A stretch of DNA of 64,000 bases from Arctopsyche grandis (lineage: Eukaryota > Arthropoda > Insecta > Trichoptera > Hydropsychidae). Below are positions 23,733 through 37,019 of this stretch, piece by piece (position 1 is the first letter of the stretch; each line of letters begins with the position of its first letter). The stretch lies in the NCBI RefSeq assembly GCF_051622035.1, contig NC_135364.1, positions 15,245,501-15,309,500 on the forward strand. Reading direction: 5' to 3'. The translations under genes were made by a program, and so were the position numbers. The notes beneath the pieces were generated by a model. That model was given only the letters and a program-made list of their open reading frames with translations. It did no database searches and was not told where the DNA came from.

Positions 23733-24035
23733 TCGATTGAGTCGGTGAATACTCGATACTCGATTGAATATTCGGTGAGTGAATCGAATTTGGAATCAGG
23801 TGTGGTCAACCGGGTTAAAATTGTTTTAATTATTTTCCGAATATAATAATAATTTTAGATTAAATGCTCCGTGATTGTATTGGATATCGAGTCAGGATTC
23901 ATCAATCAGATACTTATCAGATCAACTAATTGTTTCAATTACTTTCCGATTACAATTTCCTATCCGTTGTATGACGTTCCTCGAGCGGCTATACGCCTCA
24001 TTGCAATACATGTATATATACATATTTCTGTATTT

Positions 24036-24271
24036 ATACAGGTACAGTGAAATCCGTCTGGTGCAGCTATATATAGCATCAAATGTGAGCCATAATTGGC
24101 TTTTGTTAGAATACCTGAGAAATCAGTGTATGTACCTAAAGGTAAGAAGATTAACTGATTCAGTCAGACGGAGTGAAATTAGCTTCTCTCTCGTAAGTCA
24201 TAACAATAAACAAATATTAATAATTAACAAAAAATATTTTTTAGGTGACACCACCCCTAACGACGCCACTG
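24036..24271 (-). mobile_element. hAT-like element fragment, copy 2
   Basis: Reverse complement of 295-650: it ends at 24271 with ACGACGCCACTG, the complement of the CAGTGGCGTCGT terminus, and shares the sequence over 24040-24160. The long open frame across it (23875-24519) is not a gene. Confidence 0.55.
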
Positions 24272-24721
24272 GAGAAGTGACATATATGTATGTATGTACC
24301 TATATAATAGATGTATGTATAATAATCTCAAACAAACATATTATTTTATATAAATATGTAGGAATACTGAATATGTTTGGTAATTATGAGAATATACTCT
24401 TATATATAATAGATTGTCATTGGCATCGCAATTTACAATATTTCCAACCTTCATATTGTACATACGTATTATATGTATATAAATACGCAGTGTTTTTATC
24501 ACAAGACGATGTATTTTAGAAATCCTATTGGAATGACTTGAAAGGTTAACAAAAAATCGATTCCTGTTAATTATCAATAATTGTGAAAATCGTAGACGAA
24601 TGTTTAGGTATATCGATGAAAACTTTTTTAGATGAGCAAATATATAAAATACGCCCATTTTATTATATTTGCGAGTCAGTCGCGAGATAGAATACGCCGT
24701 AGTGAGATAAAAAAAAAAAAA

Positions 24722-24825
24722 GAGTTTTCTGCAACTCTCATTCATCTCAAACTACACATTTTTTTTTATTTCACCATTCTACTTCTAGTACTTATTTTGA
24801 GAGTTGCGCAAAACAGAGATATTAT
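24722..24825. mobile_element. Short RTE fragments
   Basis: Two pieces of the same RTE region, one inverted (TCTGCAACTCTCATTCATCT near 24728) and one direct (GAGAGTTGCGCAAAACAGAG near 24801), about 50 bases apart. Confidence 0.45.
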
Positions 24826-26279
24826 TTCTTCATATATGTACATATTTGTTTGATAAATAATATACGTACACATGTACTCTTATGCAATTGTAGAATAATT
24901 TCCCGGAAGTAGCACTAGATTTTCGATTGAAAAGCTTCTCGGAAATGGCAGAGGTAATTTCCAGAGTGTTTTCAGCCAGACGTTATAAATTCGATATTTT
25001 TATTTTACATGTACATGAGTATAATATATCTGTATACAATTTAAGACAAACTTTGACATTTTGACTTCCAAAAATAGGACCCTTTGAAAGTATGAGTGTA
25101 AAGGGATGGCAAAGACTACCGTATAAGGGTGGGTATTTTCCCGTAGCTTGTAAAATATTTCAATTATATAATCCCTTACAAACTGAAAACAAGATAGTCG
25201 AATGTAACCGAGAGGAAAATTTCACTGCATATTTTGAGGACACGCGCTCTAACTCTACATATGTACATATGTACATAGCTGTAAAGAAGATTCTCGGAAT
25301 TTCTGCTTTGAATAAGTTCTTATCGCTCAACGCTGGATTAGGCGAGTTTTTCGCTACTGCTTAAAGGTGGAATGGTTGTTACAAATCAGAGCTTTAAATG
25401 GAAACCGCAAGTTGAACATTGTATACCTACATACATATGTAAGTGTACATACATACGCTGATTTAAAATACATTTCTCCATGGAAACACCCACAGGTCTT
25501 GTACAATTTATTCAACGAGTGGAACGAAGAGAAGAAAAATAAATCATCACAAAGTCTGCATGGACCCTTGACTTGTTTACAATTACCCGCACCCTAAAAA
25601 AGGGTTCGAAACACAAATAAAAAAGCAAAGCTTTCACAGATTGTAACATCGTCGAATTTTAAATACTGTATATGCTTGTAGTTTGGCAGTTCTCATTTTT
25701 GCAAGTACCCAACCGGGTCAAAGGTCCCTTGTACTCTTCGATACCTTTGTGTATGGAATAAAGGGGAGTTTGGTGGTTCCAGTAGGAGGAGAGCACTCGT
25801 CAAAACTCAACAGATGGGCAAAAATATGTTTCGTTGCCCACACGCAAAGCCGTATACAACTCGTATACATAAACATAGCTAGACCGGTGTATATGTATTA
25901 TGTATATATGTGCACTTGTGTGTCAAACACTTTCAATATGGCCTGTTTATCCGGACGAGTAGATCAATACGTGAAATTAATAAGGCGACTAGCGAACGCC
26001 TTGTATTTGGTATCGGTGGTTTTTTACCTTATCTATGTATGTATGTACATACGTAATGACAATAGATGAAGTTTTGTGAACATGAAAAAATTTGATCTCG
26101 AAATTTTGACTGATTTGAACTCAGAATCGATCACTGATCACGATTTCATGGTTTTTAAAATATGTGTCTGTATTTTGGAGGTAGTTCGAATAGCAAAATT
26201 TTAGGTTGAACGGAATCGGTATCTCCCCTTATAGGTATCATATTTTTGTACAATTTCTGGATTCAATTATCTCATCAGC
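24826..26279. other. Non-coding stretch
   Basis: Contains open frames of up to 128 codons (25683-26069), but no recognisable protein, no convincing splice signals and AT-driven composition; treated as non-coding. Confidence 0.4.
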
Positions 26280-26774
26280 CAGCGGTACCCAATTCGTGGT
26301 ACGCGAAAATCAAACAGTAATGGCGGACATGCAGGAATAAATGATTTACAATCATAAATAGAAATATTTTTTATATAATTCATAAACATTATCTTAATTA
26401 ATCTTAGTCGACGTATCGATGAATTCATTAAATCTCATTAAATTTATTTTGTAAGGAGATTTAATAAAGAAAAAATAAATATGTACTAAATACTTTGTAA
26501 TTTTGTGTTTTTATTTAAACCATTTATCAGCAATACATAGAAGTATGACGAAATAGTATATAAATATATTAAACTTTGAGCATATTATAATTTGAGTATA
26601 TTAAAATAGATCCAGTGCGTCTACCCTGTCTTCACATTCCTTATCATACAAATACTATATAATAGCACTTGCAGTAATAAATTTCATGAAATACAATCAT
26701 CTTTATATGGCAGTACACTTTAGCGTAATGTTATACCAAGTAGTACGCAAGTCAAAAAAGGTTAGGAACCGCTG
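26280..26774. mobile_element. Non-autonomous hAT element
   Basis: The left end CAGCGGTACCCAA and the right end TTAGGAACCGCTG are inverted repeats of the hAT type, with matching subterminal GTACGCG/GTACGCAAG words. The flanking octamers TCATCAGC (26272-26279) and TCCTAAGC (26775-26782) agree at six of eight positions, consistent with an old 8-bp target duplication. 495 bp, no transposase. Confidence 0.7.
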
Positions 26775-26789
26775 TCCTAAGCCATTCAA

Positions 26790-27180
26790 CGGATTGGGCT
26801 GAAACTTTTTCACATGTAATCAGTAATAAGTATGATGAATTTCATACACTAGAATTTTTCTTCTCAACCGGAAGTAGCACTTTTATTCTAGAGTTTTGAG
26901 GTTGTTTTATATTTTTCTCCGAAACTTTTATTCGCATTGAACTGAAATATTATATCTATTAGTTCCAGTTTAATATCAAGTATCATAATACATTTATTAG
27001 AGATCCATCAACCGAAATTTGCAGATGCTCTTATTCACTTTATTTTCTGCTATTTTTTTCAATCCTTAAATTATATGTGCTCTTCGTGAGTAAATTCAAC
27101 ATAATTTTTGAATTAATATCATGTTTATGACAAAATTTGATAAACCGGAAGTTGAATTTTTTTTTCTTAGAAAAGTCACA
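26790..27180. repeat. Unclassified dispersed repeat with CCGGAAGTAGCAC words
   Basis: Contains CAACCGGAAGTAGCACTTTT and AAACCGGAAGTTGAATTTTT; a related CCCGGAAGTAGCACTAGATT stands at 24901. The class could not be assigned. Confidence 0.35.
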
Positions 27181-27244
27181 CAATTTTTTCAACACTAATA
27201 AACTTATAGAAATGAAAAGTAACATTTGTATTATTTATGTAGGT

Positions 27245-27600
27245 ACCTACTCAAACAAGTCTGGAACGCTGTATGCTTGGCATAGTGAGGAAAGACAGGA
27301 AACGGAATACGTGGGTGAGAAGTATGACAAGAGTAGTGGATACAGTGGATAGAGTGAAGTGATGAAAATGGTAATGGACGGGCTACGTGGCTAGAAGAAT
27401 GGACAAAAGAAGTGCTAGAATGGTACCCGACAGAATGCAAAAGTAAAAGGAAAACCACAGAGAAGATGGGTGGACAAAATTAGGAAAATGTGTAGTGTGA
27501 GATGGATGAGAGTTGCGCAAAATAGGAGTGGGGGCGTGTTGGAGAAGCCTTCATCCAGCAGTGGATGGTGAGCGACTGTAGATGATAATGCTGACGATGT
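27245..27600 (+). mobile_element. RTE-type LINE 3' end
   Basis: Polymerase C-terminal segment (ending in CTTCATCCAGCAGTGGATGG at about 27550) with a decayed GATGATAATGCTGACGATG tail. Frames are broken. GTAGGTACCTAC at 27239-27250 recurs just past the tail at 27599-27610, which suggests a 12-bp target-site duplication around the insertion. Confidence 0.75.
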
Positions 27601-27610
27601 AGGTACCTAC

Positions 27611-30600
27611 TATTTCAGAGTTGTTAAGGTTTTGGTTAGAATCTGTAAACCGTAAGTAATATTTTTTTCAAATAATATTTTTTTATTTTTCATTTTGACC
27701 TTTTAAATTGTTTTTATCTGCTTGATATTTTATTCTTATAATCTTTATAGTAACATTAAGTAGAAATTTTGTCATACTGAAAGTCCAAAATTTGTGAGTT
27801 TCCCTACATTAGCGCTCAAACGTGTATCGAAAGCGTTCTCGTAGCCGATATTTGTGTGCATATAAAAATGTACATCATTATCGAATTTTGTTTCTTTTAC
27901 ATTCCTGAAATACGTAGATAAAGCTACGCGTTGATCACATCCGAGTTTTTTTCACTTGCGAGAAATTGGTAAGGCAATTTAAGCGTTACGTAGTTTTGTT
28001 TCTGACAGCTCCACTGTAAATATGATGGCTTGGAATTGCCTGTGGTGATCCTTCAGATAATAGGGCTTCCATTTATGTCGTTACCAGGAAAGCTTTACGT
28101 AATACTAATTTTAAAATTATTATCCAAAAGTAGACTATACGTTAGTTATTAATAAAAATATTCACAAGCGATCGAGCAAAATCATTTTTGCTATAGCGTT
28201 ATGCGTCTAGACTCTTATCTAGGTAATTAGCTCGTCATAAGACGGTTGATGCATTAAACTTTTGAATGAATTTAAATGATGTACCCTCTAAATATCATCG
28301 CCCTTTTATTTTATACCCTAATTTTTTTGCAGACGATAATGTATTACATTTTATATATTTTCGAATCTACGTATGAACATACGTATGTGTGTATGTATGT
28401 ACTGTACCAATGTACAACATATCTTTTATTACGTAGAGTTTGATGGAACACAGATTATGCTTCTGATAAGGATTCCGGAAATGAATTATGTATGAGTAAG
28501 CTTTCAAATCATACAATACGACTGATTAAGCATCTTGACTTATAGAAAGATACATCATTACCCAAAAATAATGCTTGAATATACATATGTACATATGTAT
28601 ATATATTCAAATATTATATCGTAAATAAATTAACCGATGTTTTTTTTTATTTCAATCTACATAGATTGGTTAAGTACTTTAGTCACTTATTTTATACTTG
28701 TATTTAGTGGTATCATTTGGTTGATAAACACCACAGAATGCTGGCATCTGGTTTGAGTAGTGTTAACACCCTTATTGTAAACATTTATACTAAGTCATTT
28801 GAGTTTGGATAAATGAAAGATGTTGATCTTATTCGTAAATGTTACCAAGCATTTTATTACTAAATTTTCAACTTTCGAATGAAATTTTCCCAAAACTGCA
28901 ATTATGTACATACATATGCAGGTTGAAGCTCTTCGAGCTACTGCGATATAAAATTGATGATCTATTCCTATTAAGTGTATCCATCTATAATTTAACACAT
29001 ATATTCGATTTTCATCGTATATACAATTCTAGTTTATATACCATCATGCAACTACATAACTTCGTGTGGTAAAAATATTTGATATTGCAGCAATTCGAAT
29101 TTAAAAAAAAACACAATGGATCTCTCTTGGCACAAAAAATGCAGATATCATTCTAAATCGAAAAAATAGTACTGCGAAAAAAATAGTACTGCCATGCAAA
29201 TTACTAGCAATTTCATATATTTTACATTTTATAATAGTGTTTTCAATAAACATTCAAGACTATGAATGAAGTTAGTGTAATTTTTATCATTTGATTGCTA
29301 ACCACATAAACGACGCTTAAATATATACTTACGTATATATGTACATGTATATAAATATGTACAATGCAATACATTACCTATTATACCTGGGGCTATCCCA
29401 GTCCATTATAATTTAAATTTAATGAATAAAGGAACAACTCTTTATGTGCGTATAAAATCATACGTATATGTGATCAATATTGGTTATTTCGATACGAACA
29501 ATGATTTTAGATATATGAACAAGAATTTGACAGTACAATTAATGTCAATACTATAATTCGTTTGTAAACAACGATATATGTACATACGTAAATTAATGCT
29601 ATTACGAATTCGGAAGAACATATATTTTCGAATTCGTATAATAGAAAATATTTCAAATTGAATAAAATACATACACATGTATTACCTGAGCTTAAGGGGA
29701 ATGCAGTTTCAAATTCAGTCCTTCAACGAAGAGATTTAAAATTGCACAACCTGTCGGTCTTTCTATATTCCTATAATTAGCATGTTTAACTGCGAGGTAA
29801 ACACTAATTGTGCAATACGAATTATCACTTTCGAATAGACGCTAACTTTGGACTTTAAACACTTGAAATTACACATGCGCTTGTTTTATCGGTTATTATT
29901 TAACTGTAAAAGGTCGCTATTCGAATCATGTAAATATTTATCATAATACTCATCCACAAACCCAACTGAAACTTCCATCGAAACTAATTGAAACTGAAAA
30001 AAAAAGTGCAATTGATTGTATCCATGTTAACCGTGTTTTAACACGTAAGACCGTTAAAACTGCTGACAAAACATGTAGAACAATAGATTCAATTAATTCA
30101 ATTTTCTTTTTCCTTGCTTTCTTACATCACAGTGGAGTAAGTTTTCTTCAAATCTTTAGGTACAATCATGAGATTTAATCAACAGAAATTTCATTTAAAT
30201 TTCATTTAAATTGCCAAAATAATGTTGTTGTAAGGGTGGAATTATGTAAACTTTAGTTGTTTTCCTAGCGCTTTGAACGTTAAATTCGACGAAAAGCTCT
30301 TTGTCAGATATAATTAACGTTGTTTTCGCCGCAGTTCAGACGTTAAACTTATCGCGTAATAAAACATTCATTGCTCCAAGTGAAAACGTCTCAAATCGCC
30401 TATTCGACTGCAGATGAGCAGTTAAGTGCTCGGATAGTTAATTTCCAACGTATGAGTTAATTTTAAACCCTCGGATTTGTAATATTTCTGAATATTATAA
30501 GCTCGCAATTAAATCGATTTAACCTAATTCCCGAGGGATTTTAATTTACACGGTTTATTGTTGAACTTTAATGTGTATTATGTTTACAATCGCGTTTCTG

Positions 30601-30917
30601 ATCGACGATTAGTGTAAAATTGTACAATACTCATCGACTTGGATAGAGTATTCTTGAAATACGCGATAGCTTCACGTGATGTGAAAAATCAGGGTCATTT
30701 TCGATTTGCTCAAGAAGCCGTATGTTCGTTTTAACGTCTTCGTACAAATTGACGGGTTTATTAGTTTTAACAGTGAGAAAAAACATTAGTTTTTCAACAC
30801 GCCAACACGAATTGTATGAAAATTGCGTTTGAATGCCGACAAATTTTACATTTTGTGAAATTTTTCGACAAACGGGGTATTTTATCCCTTCGAAAAGTCT
30901 ACCAATGAATTTAATAA
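27611..30917. other. 3.3-kb stretch without recognised genes
   Basis: AT-rich, no exon, hairpin or terminal repeat that I could support. Frequent ACATATGT palindromic words. Confidence 0.4.
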
Positions 30918-30993
30918 GCAGCGTAGTGCACTGGTAGAGCTAATGAACTCAAGTTAAGGGGTTGTGGGTTCAAGTCCCGGCCAAATTCGCTGC
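30918..30993 (+). ncRNA. tRNA-like sequence, SINE head or tRNA pseudogene
   Basis: GCAGCG at the 5' side can pair with CGCTGC at the 3' side as an acceptor-like stem. Inside are a box A-like TAGTGCACTGGTAGAGC and a clear box B, GGGTTCAAGTCCC. The T arm is followed by six extra bases before the acceptor stem, so a functional tRNA is unlikely. The bases after 30993 may be a SINE body; no second copy was found here. Confidence 0.5.
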
Positions 30994-31632
30994 TGGTAAG
31001 ATCCTGTATCACACAGATTGAACGTCTTCTGTAAGAATTTTCATTTTTCTAGCTCAATTGTTGCGACAGACACAATAAAACGAGATCCTCCCCTTCAGTT
31101 TCTAGCAAATTCCAGTTAAAACGATCTCGAATATGTAGAATCTTATAAATACTACCTACATAATGTATTTCTTGCAAATTTTCCAAGATATCAAAAAAAT
31201 TGTTGGTTGTCCATAGAATATACATACATAGATATATTCTGTGGTATATGTTTGAAAAAAAATTGTTAGTATTATTGTATAAAAATAATATAATATATGT
31301 ATGCGTTGCTTTGGGGTAATTCCTATTATAGCACATATGATGTACTTATGTATGTATATACATATATAATACAAAAATGAGATTTTTATAATTATTGGAC
31401 ATTATTGGATGTTGTCAATCACAATTTTTTTATAAATTTATATAAAGCTTGCACATTGGAATTAGTAAAAAAAGCCTTCGTGCGATTAAATCACTGCATG
31501 AAATTTGTAACGAATTTTTTGTTTCTCAGTTTGTAATCCTATTTCGGATTTAATCAGAGAAATTGGAATTTTTCTGCCTGCGTCTCGTCACGCTTCATAT
31601 AAATTATTCAGATACGTAAAATATATAATACA

Positions 31633-31860
31633 CTAGTTGTTATACCCGGATTCGCTCAGTATTTGTAATATAAACAGCTTAAACATGGCGAATTTCATAG
31701 TAAATATTCATTTGTTTTTTTATTAAATTTATTTGAATCGAAAAAATAATATATCGAATCGTCGTCATAGCTACTTTGTTTTGTTTTCGATGTTCCCAAC
31801 CAAAGATACTTACAAACATACATACAAAGTATCTTTTGATATTATATGTATGTATATTAG
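31633..31860 (-). mobile_element. Helitron-like 3' end, family 1, copy 3
   Basis: Minus-strand reading ends ...ACTGAGCGAATCCGGGTA, AACAA, CTAG, T. It shares its 3' two hundred bases with the copies at 1694, 12832 and 43190-43540. Confidence 0.65.
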
Positions 31861-32270
31861 ATATGTACACACTAATATAAAACGGTAACAATATATAGAG
31901 AGAATGAATACTTTGCAATTTTTATTATGTGTTGTTAACTTTGGAAGGTTACATTAAACTCGTATATGGAAGAGTTTGTTTGGCAATTTTTACTTTCTTT
32001 TTATTCTGCTTTTTATGAAGTTTTTAAATGTCTTTTAAACTCATGTTAAACTTTTTTGTTGGTACAATGAAGTTTCATTGTCTTAATATATTTTTATACT
32101 TATTCACTTACCCGCCTATACAAAAAATGAAATTTAATTTTTATATTCGTTTCATATACATACAATGTATGTACATATATGTATACATACATACATATGT
32201 ATGTAGATAAATAAAAAAAAAAATTATCATTTACATAAATTGTACGTTTGTCAACACCATTATATACTCA

Positions 32271-32673
32271 CTAGTGAATAGCCCGATGAAATATCATCGC
32301 ATGGGTATAAAATTATTATATACTCGTATAAAACTAAAAAAAAAATCCGGAACCGGAACCGTTATTTTCGTAGACTCTCATAGATAGTTTTCAATTATTT
32401 ATTTGTAATAATTATCAATTCTTAAAGTTAACGTTAACAAAATGTTAATTAAAGTTAACAAAATGTAATATTTTCCGATTATACACAAACGGTCATGGAA
32501 CGGTTGGATTTGGCGTGATGTACGTGACCATTAGCTCAATTTAGACCTATATTCAGGCTACTTGGGGTGATCGGTTCGAGTCACGACAAAGACGTCTCGT
32601 CGAAAAATGAATTTATCGATTTTTATCGATTCATTCATTATGTTCGGTGAGAGTTAGGACACACACACACAGA
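32271..32673 (-). mobile_element. Helitron-like element, family 2, complete copy
   Basis: On the minus strand it starts TCTGTGTGTGTGTCCTAAC (32673) and ends with the hairpin CGATGATATTTCATCG, then GGGCTATTCA and CTAG (32271-32274) followed by T. The 5' end matches 52852 and the 3' hairpin matches 43188 and 63202. It contains a box B-like CGGTTCGAGTCACG on the plus strand. 403 bp, non-coding. Confidence 0.7.
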
Positions 32674-33669
32674 TTACCGTCTTTATATATATGATGTATT
32701 ATGTTACATATTTATCTGATAATCATGTGTCAAAAATGTGTTTATATAACTTAATCCGTGAATTTACGTACATGCATTACAGCCATTACGGCCAATTCAA
32801 TTGATGAAGGACTTAAGTACATCATTAATGTTATTATATATGTAATAATTTTAACTATAAAACACCTACATTTATATTATACATATGTGCGTATATGTAC
32901 TTCACACCATTTAAAATAGGATTTAATTCAATATACATATACACAAGAAGTGTTCCAAACGTATAAACCGTTTAAAGTCAATTAGATATTTGTTATTTAA
33001 TAAATAAATACACATATTTCAATGAAAATACACTTTTAAACATTACACGTATAAAATTTCCAAAATCTGATTACCACATTACTACGTCATATCGGAGTTT
33101 CTGAGAAGTTTCTACCCTGAACTAATTTGTGGAGAGTTTCTACAAATTAATTTGTAGATAGGTCGTCAGTGGATACCTATCTGCTGACTAATCTCTACGT
33201 GATTGGGCTTCATTGAGCAGTTCATAAATGTATATGTACTTGTCAGCAAACAAGTATCTAGCAATTTGTCTATCGCAGCGGTTTCTCACTGATCATCAAC
33301 CTGTCTGTAAACAAATGCAGCACAATATATGTAATTGTTCAGATGATACGAGAAAAGATGCGACGAAATATATTTTTTATTCAATTGAATATTCTTGGAA
33401 ACGTAATCGAAAGATTTGTCTTTCGTCTCGTAGAGACTCAGATAGAGTTTGGTATGAGAGGAAAAAATCCACTTTCATAAGCATTAATCAGTCCAAGAAA
33501 TATACAACCTTCCTTTTTTAGGACATTTAGAAGGAAGAATTGAACCACTAGTTAAAATTGGAGATAAGAGCTACGAAGAATACGTATAGGTCTTAATTAA
33601 AGAATACTATACTAGGTCCTAATTGAATCATCAATTAGGACCCTGAAATTTTGAACAAAATTAAGTGGA
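32674..33669. other. Non-coding stretch
   Basis: No gene or element recognised. Confidence 0.4.
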
Positions 33670-34285
33670 AATTGGTATTTCTTTACACACCATGATTTAA
33701 TCATAATGTATGTACTATATATATATTTTATCAATATGTACATATATAAATGACGAAATTTTTAAACTAATTATTTGTTGAATGGACAATTATCTCAAAA
33801 TTTATTATCTTTAAAACCTATAATATATTTGGTAAAAAATTGGTATTTCTTTAAACACCATGATTTAATCGGGTCTACCTCACGGGCCGGAATGTGAAAT
33901 ACCGGAAAAAGCAAATATCGGAAGGCAAAGATCGAAAATCGAAAGATCTTAAGTCGAAAGATCAAAAAAAAATGGTGCATTGTAAACGGTACATACTCAC
34001 TTAAATTGCGCGAGCAGGATACAACAGGAACAAGAGAAACAGGCTTTTCCTCCCTTATTAATGTGCGCGCGCAGAATACGGGAGGAAAAGCCTGTTCCTC
34101 TATGATTAATTCCGGCTCTTCACGGAGACCGGATTTAATCATATGTACATATGTATTATATATATTTTTTCCAATACATCAATATGTACATACTATATAA
34201 ATGACGAAATTTTTAAACTAATTACTTATTGAATAGACAATTATCTCAAAATTTATTATCTTTAAAAGCTATAATATATCAAGTG
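33670..34285. repeat. Tandem duplication of about 165 bp, second unit interrupted
   Basis: Unit 1 is about 33670-33831. Unit 2 runs from about 33837 to 34285 but is split after GATTTAATC by a 261-bp insertion (33871-34131). The remainder of unit 2 (ATGACGAAATTTTTAAACTA and following bases) matches unit 1 closely. Confidence 0.8.
33871..34131. mobile_element. Mutator-like MITE with 9-bp target duplication
   Basis: Flanked by GATTTAATC on both sides (33862-33870 and 34132-34140). The termini GGGTCTACCTCACGGGCCGG and, inverted, CGGTCTCCGTGAAGAGCCGG form imperfect inverted repeats of about 22 bp. Inside are a 17-bp perfect inverted repeat (34038-34054 and 34080-34096, AACAGGCTTTTCCTCCC) and a short array of TCGAAAGATC words (33930-33965). 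The uninterrupted first unit of the surrounding duplication is an empty site. No coding capacity. Confidence 0.8.
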
Positions 34286-36281
34286 TTTAATTGTTGTAAT
34301 CACGATAGGAAATCTATTATGTGGGATGACACGGACACAACATGCAGTGTAATGCATATTCACTCGACAGTCGGCAGTGACCTCATTTTCTTGAAGTTAT
34401 GCAGATTTAACGAGAAAACGATGCATTTCGTTCGAACGGAATTGAAAAAACAAAATTTCACACTACACTAGACAAAATCGTGTTCGTTTCTGTACATTAG
34501 CCATTACGATGCATCATCGGCATGGGGTATGCTAATTCGGTACACGATTTTTAGGGTCACACCACACCGGTTCCACAAGTTAGTCTGAAGATATATATTA
34601 TCAGAGATAAGTAGATTTAATAATGCACAAAATGCTACGACTCAAGGTCACAGTATAATTAGTTGATCCATTTTTGTCGGACGTCCGCGCATTGCGCATT
34701 TTGTAGTAAATGCGTGGGGGGGATATTTAATGTTTTTTTTTTGCAAGATGGAACTCAATATGCAGCAACTGTTCAATTTTCCGTGCATGAAATGTTTTAT
34801 TAATTTATATTCCTTTATATTATGAAGCAATTTGAAGGATCCTAGATGTCATACTTGTCGTTTAAGAAATCTGCAGGAATGGTCTGTCTCATCACATCCG
34901 CTTTAGATATCATCGTTTTAATGGAGAAGATTAAATTGCAGTTTACAATCGGTTTTTTATAAATCAGTGGAATATATCAAACAGGAAAATTATAATCGAT
35001 ATAATCTAAAAACATTGTTAAAATAAGTTAAGCAAACTTTTTCAAAAAGTGATAAATGTGAGTACGTATTTAGTTCTTGTTTCCCGTCTTGATCATTAGC
35101 CTGGTTTATCGGGATTTCGGGATAGGAACTTTATTTACATGTACATATGTAATAATAAAAGTGTCTCTAGCCGTTGACGGTCATCAGGTGAAGGTTCCAC
35201 CAGCTGTTCTCTATTCAATTTTTTATTTATCGAAAGACTTGAATTCGAGATACAAAACCGGTATGCTCGATACCCATCTCGACTCGCACGCCAAGTGATA
35301 TTTCATTCCTTCCGTTCTCTTGCACAATTGTATGTATTTATTTTTGTTTTTTTTTTTTGCATTTTAGATTGAAGTATATATGCATAATAATATTAGCTTT
35401 TTGAAGAATAAACATGTTTTTAAAATTTAATATTCTGTTGTCTGAAAGATGAATCTTTTGAACATGGTGCTGGTAGTGACACAGATATGCAAATATTGGG
35501 CATTGAACATAAAAATCTCAAAAATTCATTTCATATATAATATATACCTACATATATAAACATAGTGAAGCGACCGAAAGAAGAAATCTGTAAAAGCTAG
35601 TGCGAATTACAAAAATATAAATTTTCCAATAATTAGGTACGTAAATCAGCAAACCACATACATACATTCCCAAGAGCAATCAATATAGCATCGCTGGTGA
35701 TGCATTTTGTATCTAACCTAGTTAATTTGTATCTGACATAATTTTTATTAAATAAATAAATAAATGTGATGACTACAAATATAAAACACCGAAAAATTCT
35801 GGAAAATGAGTGGGGGGGGGGGGCTTTACCATTAATAAAAGAAGGATCCATATCTTTGTTTTGTTTGTTTTTTTTTGCAATTTTTATCCATAAGCCTAAT
35901 TTAGATTAAATTCAAGATGTTATATATATTTTTCAGGCGTTTCTTTAAAATAATTTCGCGAAAGTTAGATCGTCGATTGTTTTTTTTAATATTATGTATG
36001 TATATTTAAAATTATATTATATTGTAATATTTAAAAACGTGTCAATTTAATACTGTCCAAGGATGGGTAACAGTGTCCCATTGACCTTGATAGTGGTTAT
36101 CGTAATTCAACTGTCTCAGTTGAGTGAATGGTATAGGTATTGAACAAGCTTTCGAATTCAACTTCAACTAATTCCAATACAATTACATCATATTGTAACA
36201 CATGAATTAGCCATTATTAGGATAAATAAAATAAGAACCTTATTCTACATATATCAACTACACGCAGTGCAAAGCCCTTAC
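34286..36281. other. Non-coding stretch
   Basis: No gene recognised; a run of 13 G lies at about 35811-35823. Confidence 0.4.
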
Positions 36282-36330
36282 ATCAGAGTTTCCTAACCTT
36301 TGTGACTCCTGACCCAGATTAGTATAATAC
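36282..36330 (+). mobile_element. Possible hAT terminus
   Basis: CAGAGTTTCCTAACCTTTGT followed by GACTCCTGACCCAGA resembles hAT ends of the CAGTGGTTCTCAACC type. No matching right end was found. Confidence 0.3.
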
Positions 36331-37019
36331 ATAGTTTGGTTTTGCGATCCAAGAAAATATAAATAAAATAGCACATACTGACAAAAATGAAATCAATTTT
36401 AATAATGCTACAATTGGTTACATTAAATCTTATCGTTTCGAATCATTTTGAAAGCTCATTAACTCTTTAAAAATTATACAGAATCTACCTTAGGACATAT
36501 TCAGACTAAAAGTCTATTTATGAATATGTATACAATATGCTTTTAAAGCTGTTAATTTTTGGGTAGTTATTGTATTTTATTTCACTACTTCAAAAATATT
36601 ATTTTTTGTTTATTCAACGACTAACTAAATATGTCAACCTACCATATTTTTATACGCGAACTCTACGTACATACATATTTCGGATTAAAAACTCTGGAAA
36701 TAAAAGGAAATAATAAACAAGTTCTACACTAAGTTTATTAAATTATATGACTTTTCAGATTTTAAATTACATGATAAATTTATAAAATAAAGTTGTAGTA
36801 CTTTGAGAATTAAAGAAAATTCTGTCAAAAAATACTTAAATTATAATACATACTACATACATATGTACATAATGCAATTGTCCGACCACATTTTATATAT
36901 CGTGGATCTGTTCAGTAATTGATGAATTTATCAATTAAAGATAGTGTACAAAAATTACAGAATACATTATTTGGTTTTAAATTAGATAAGAAAATGTTAC
37001 CTTGGTATTCCAATAGATA
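36331..37019. other. Non-coding stretch
   Basis: No gene recognised. Its right end may already belong to the LINE remnant that follows. Confidence 0.35.

Noticed and set aside
23875..24519. Open frame of 214 codons on the plus strand
   Set aside because: It runs straight through the inverted hAT fragment 24036-24271 and AT-rich flanks, with Tyr/Ile/Cys-rich composition from TATA-type repeats and no domain.
25683..26069. Open frame of 128 codons on the plus strand
   Set aside because: No recognisable motif, no splice context, composition driven by TATGTA words.
30918..30993. Functional tRNA gene
   Set aside because: Six extra bases between the T arm and acceptor stem and a mismatched T stem; the sequence fits a SINE head or tRNA relic better.
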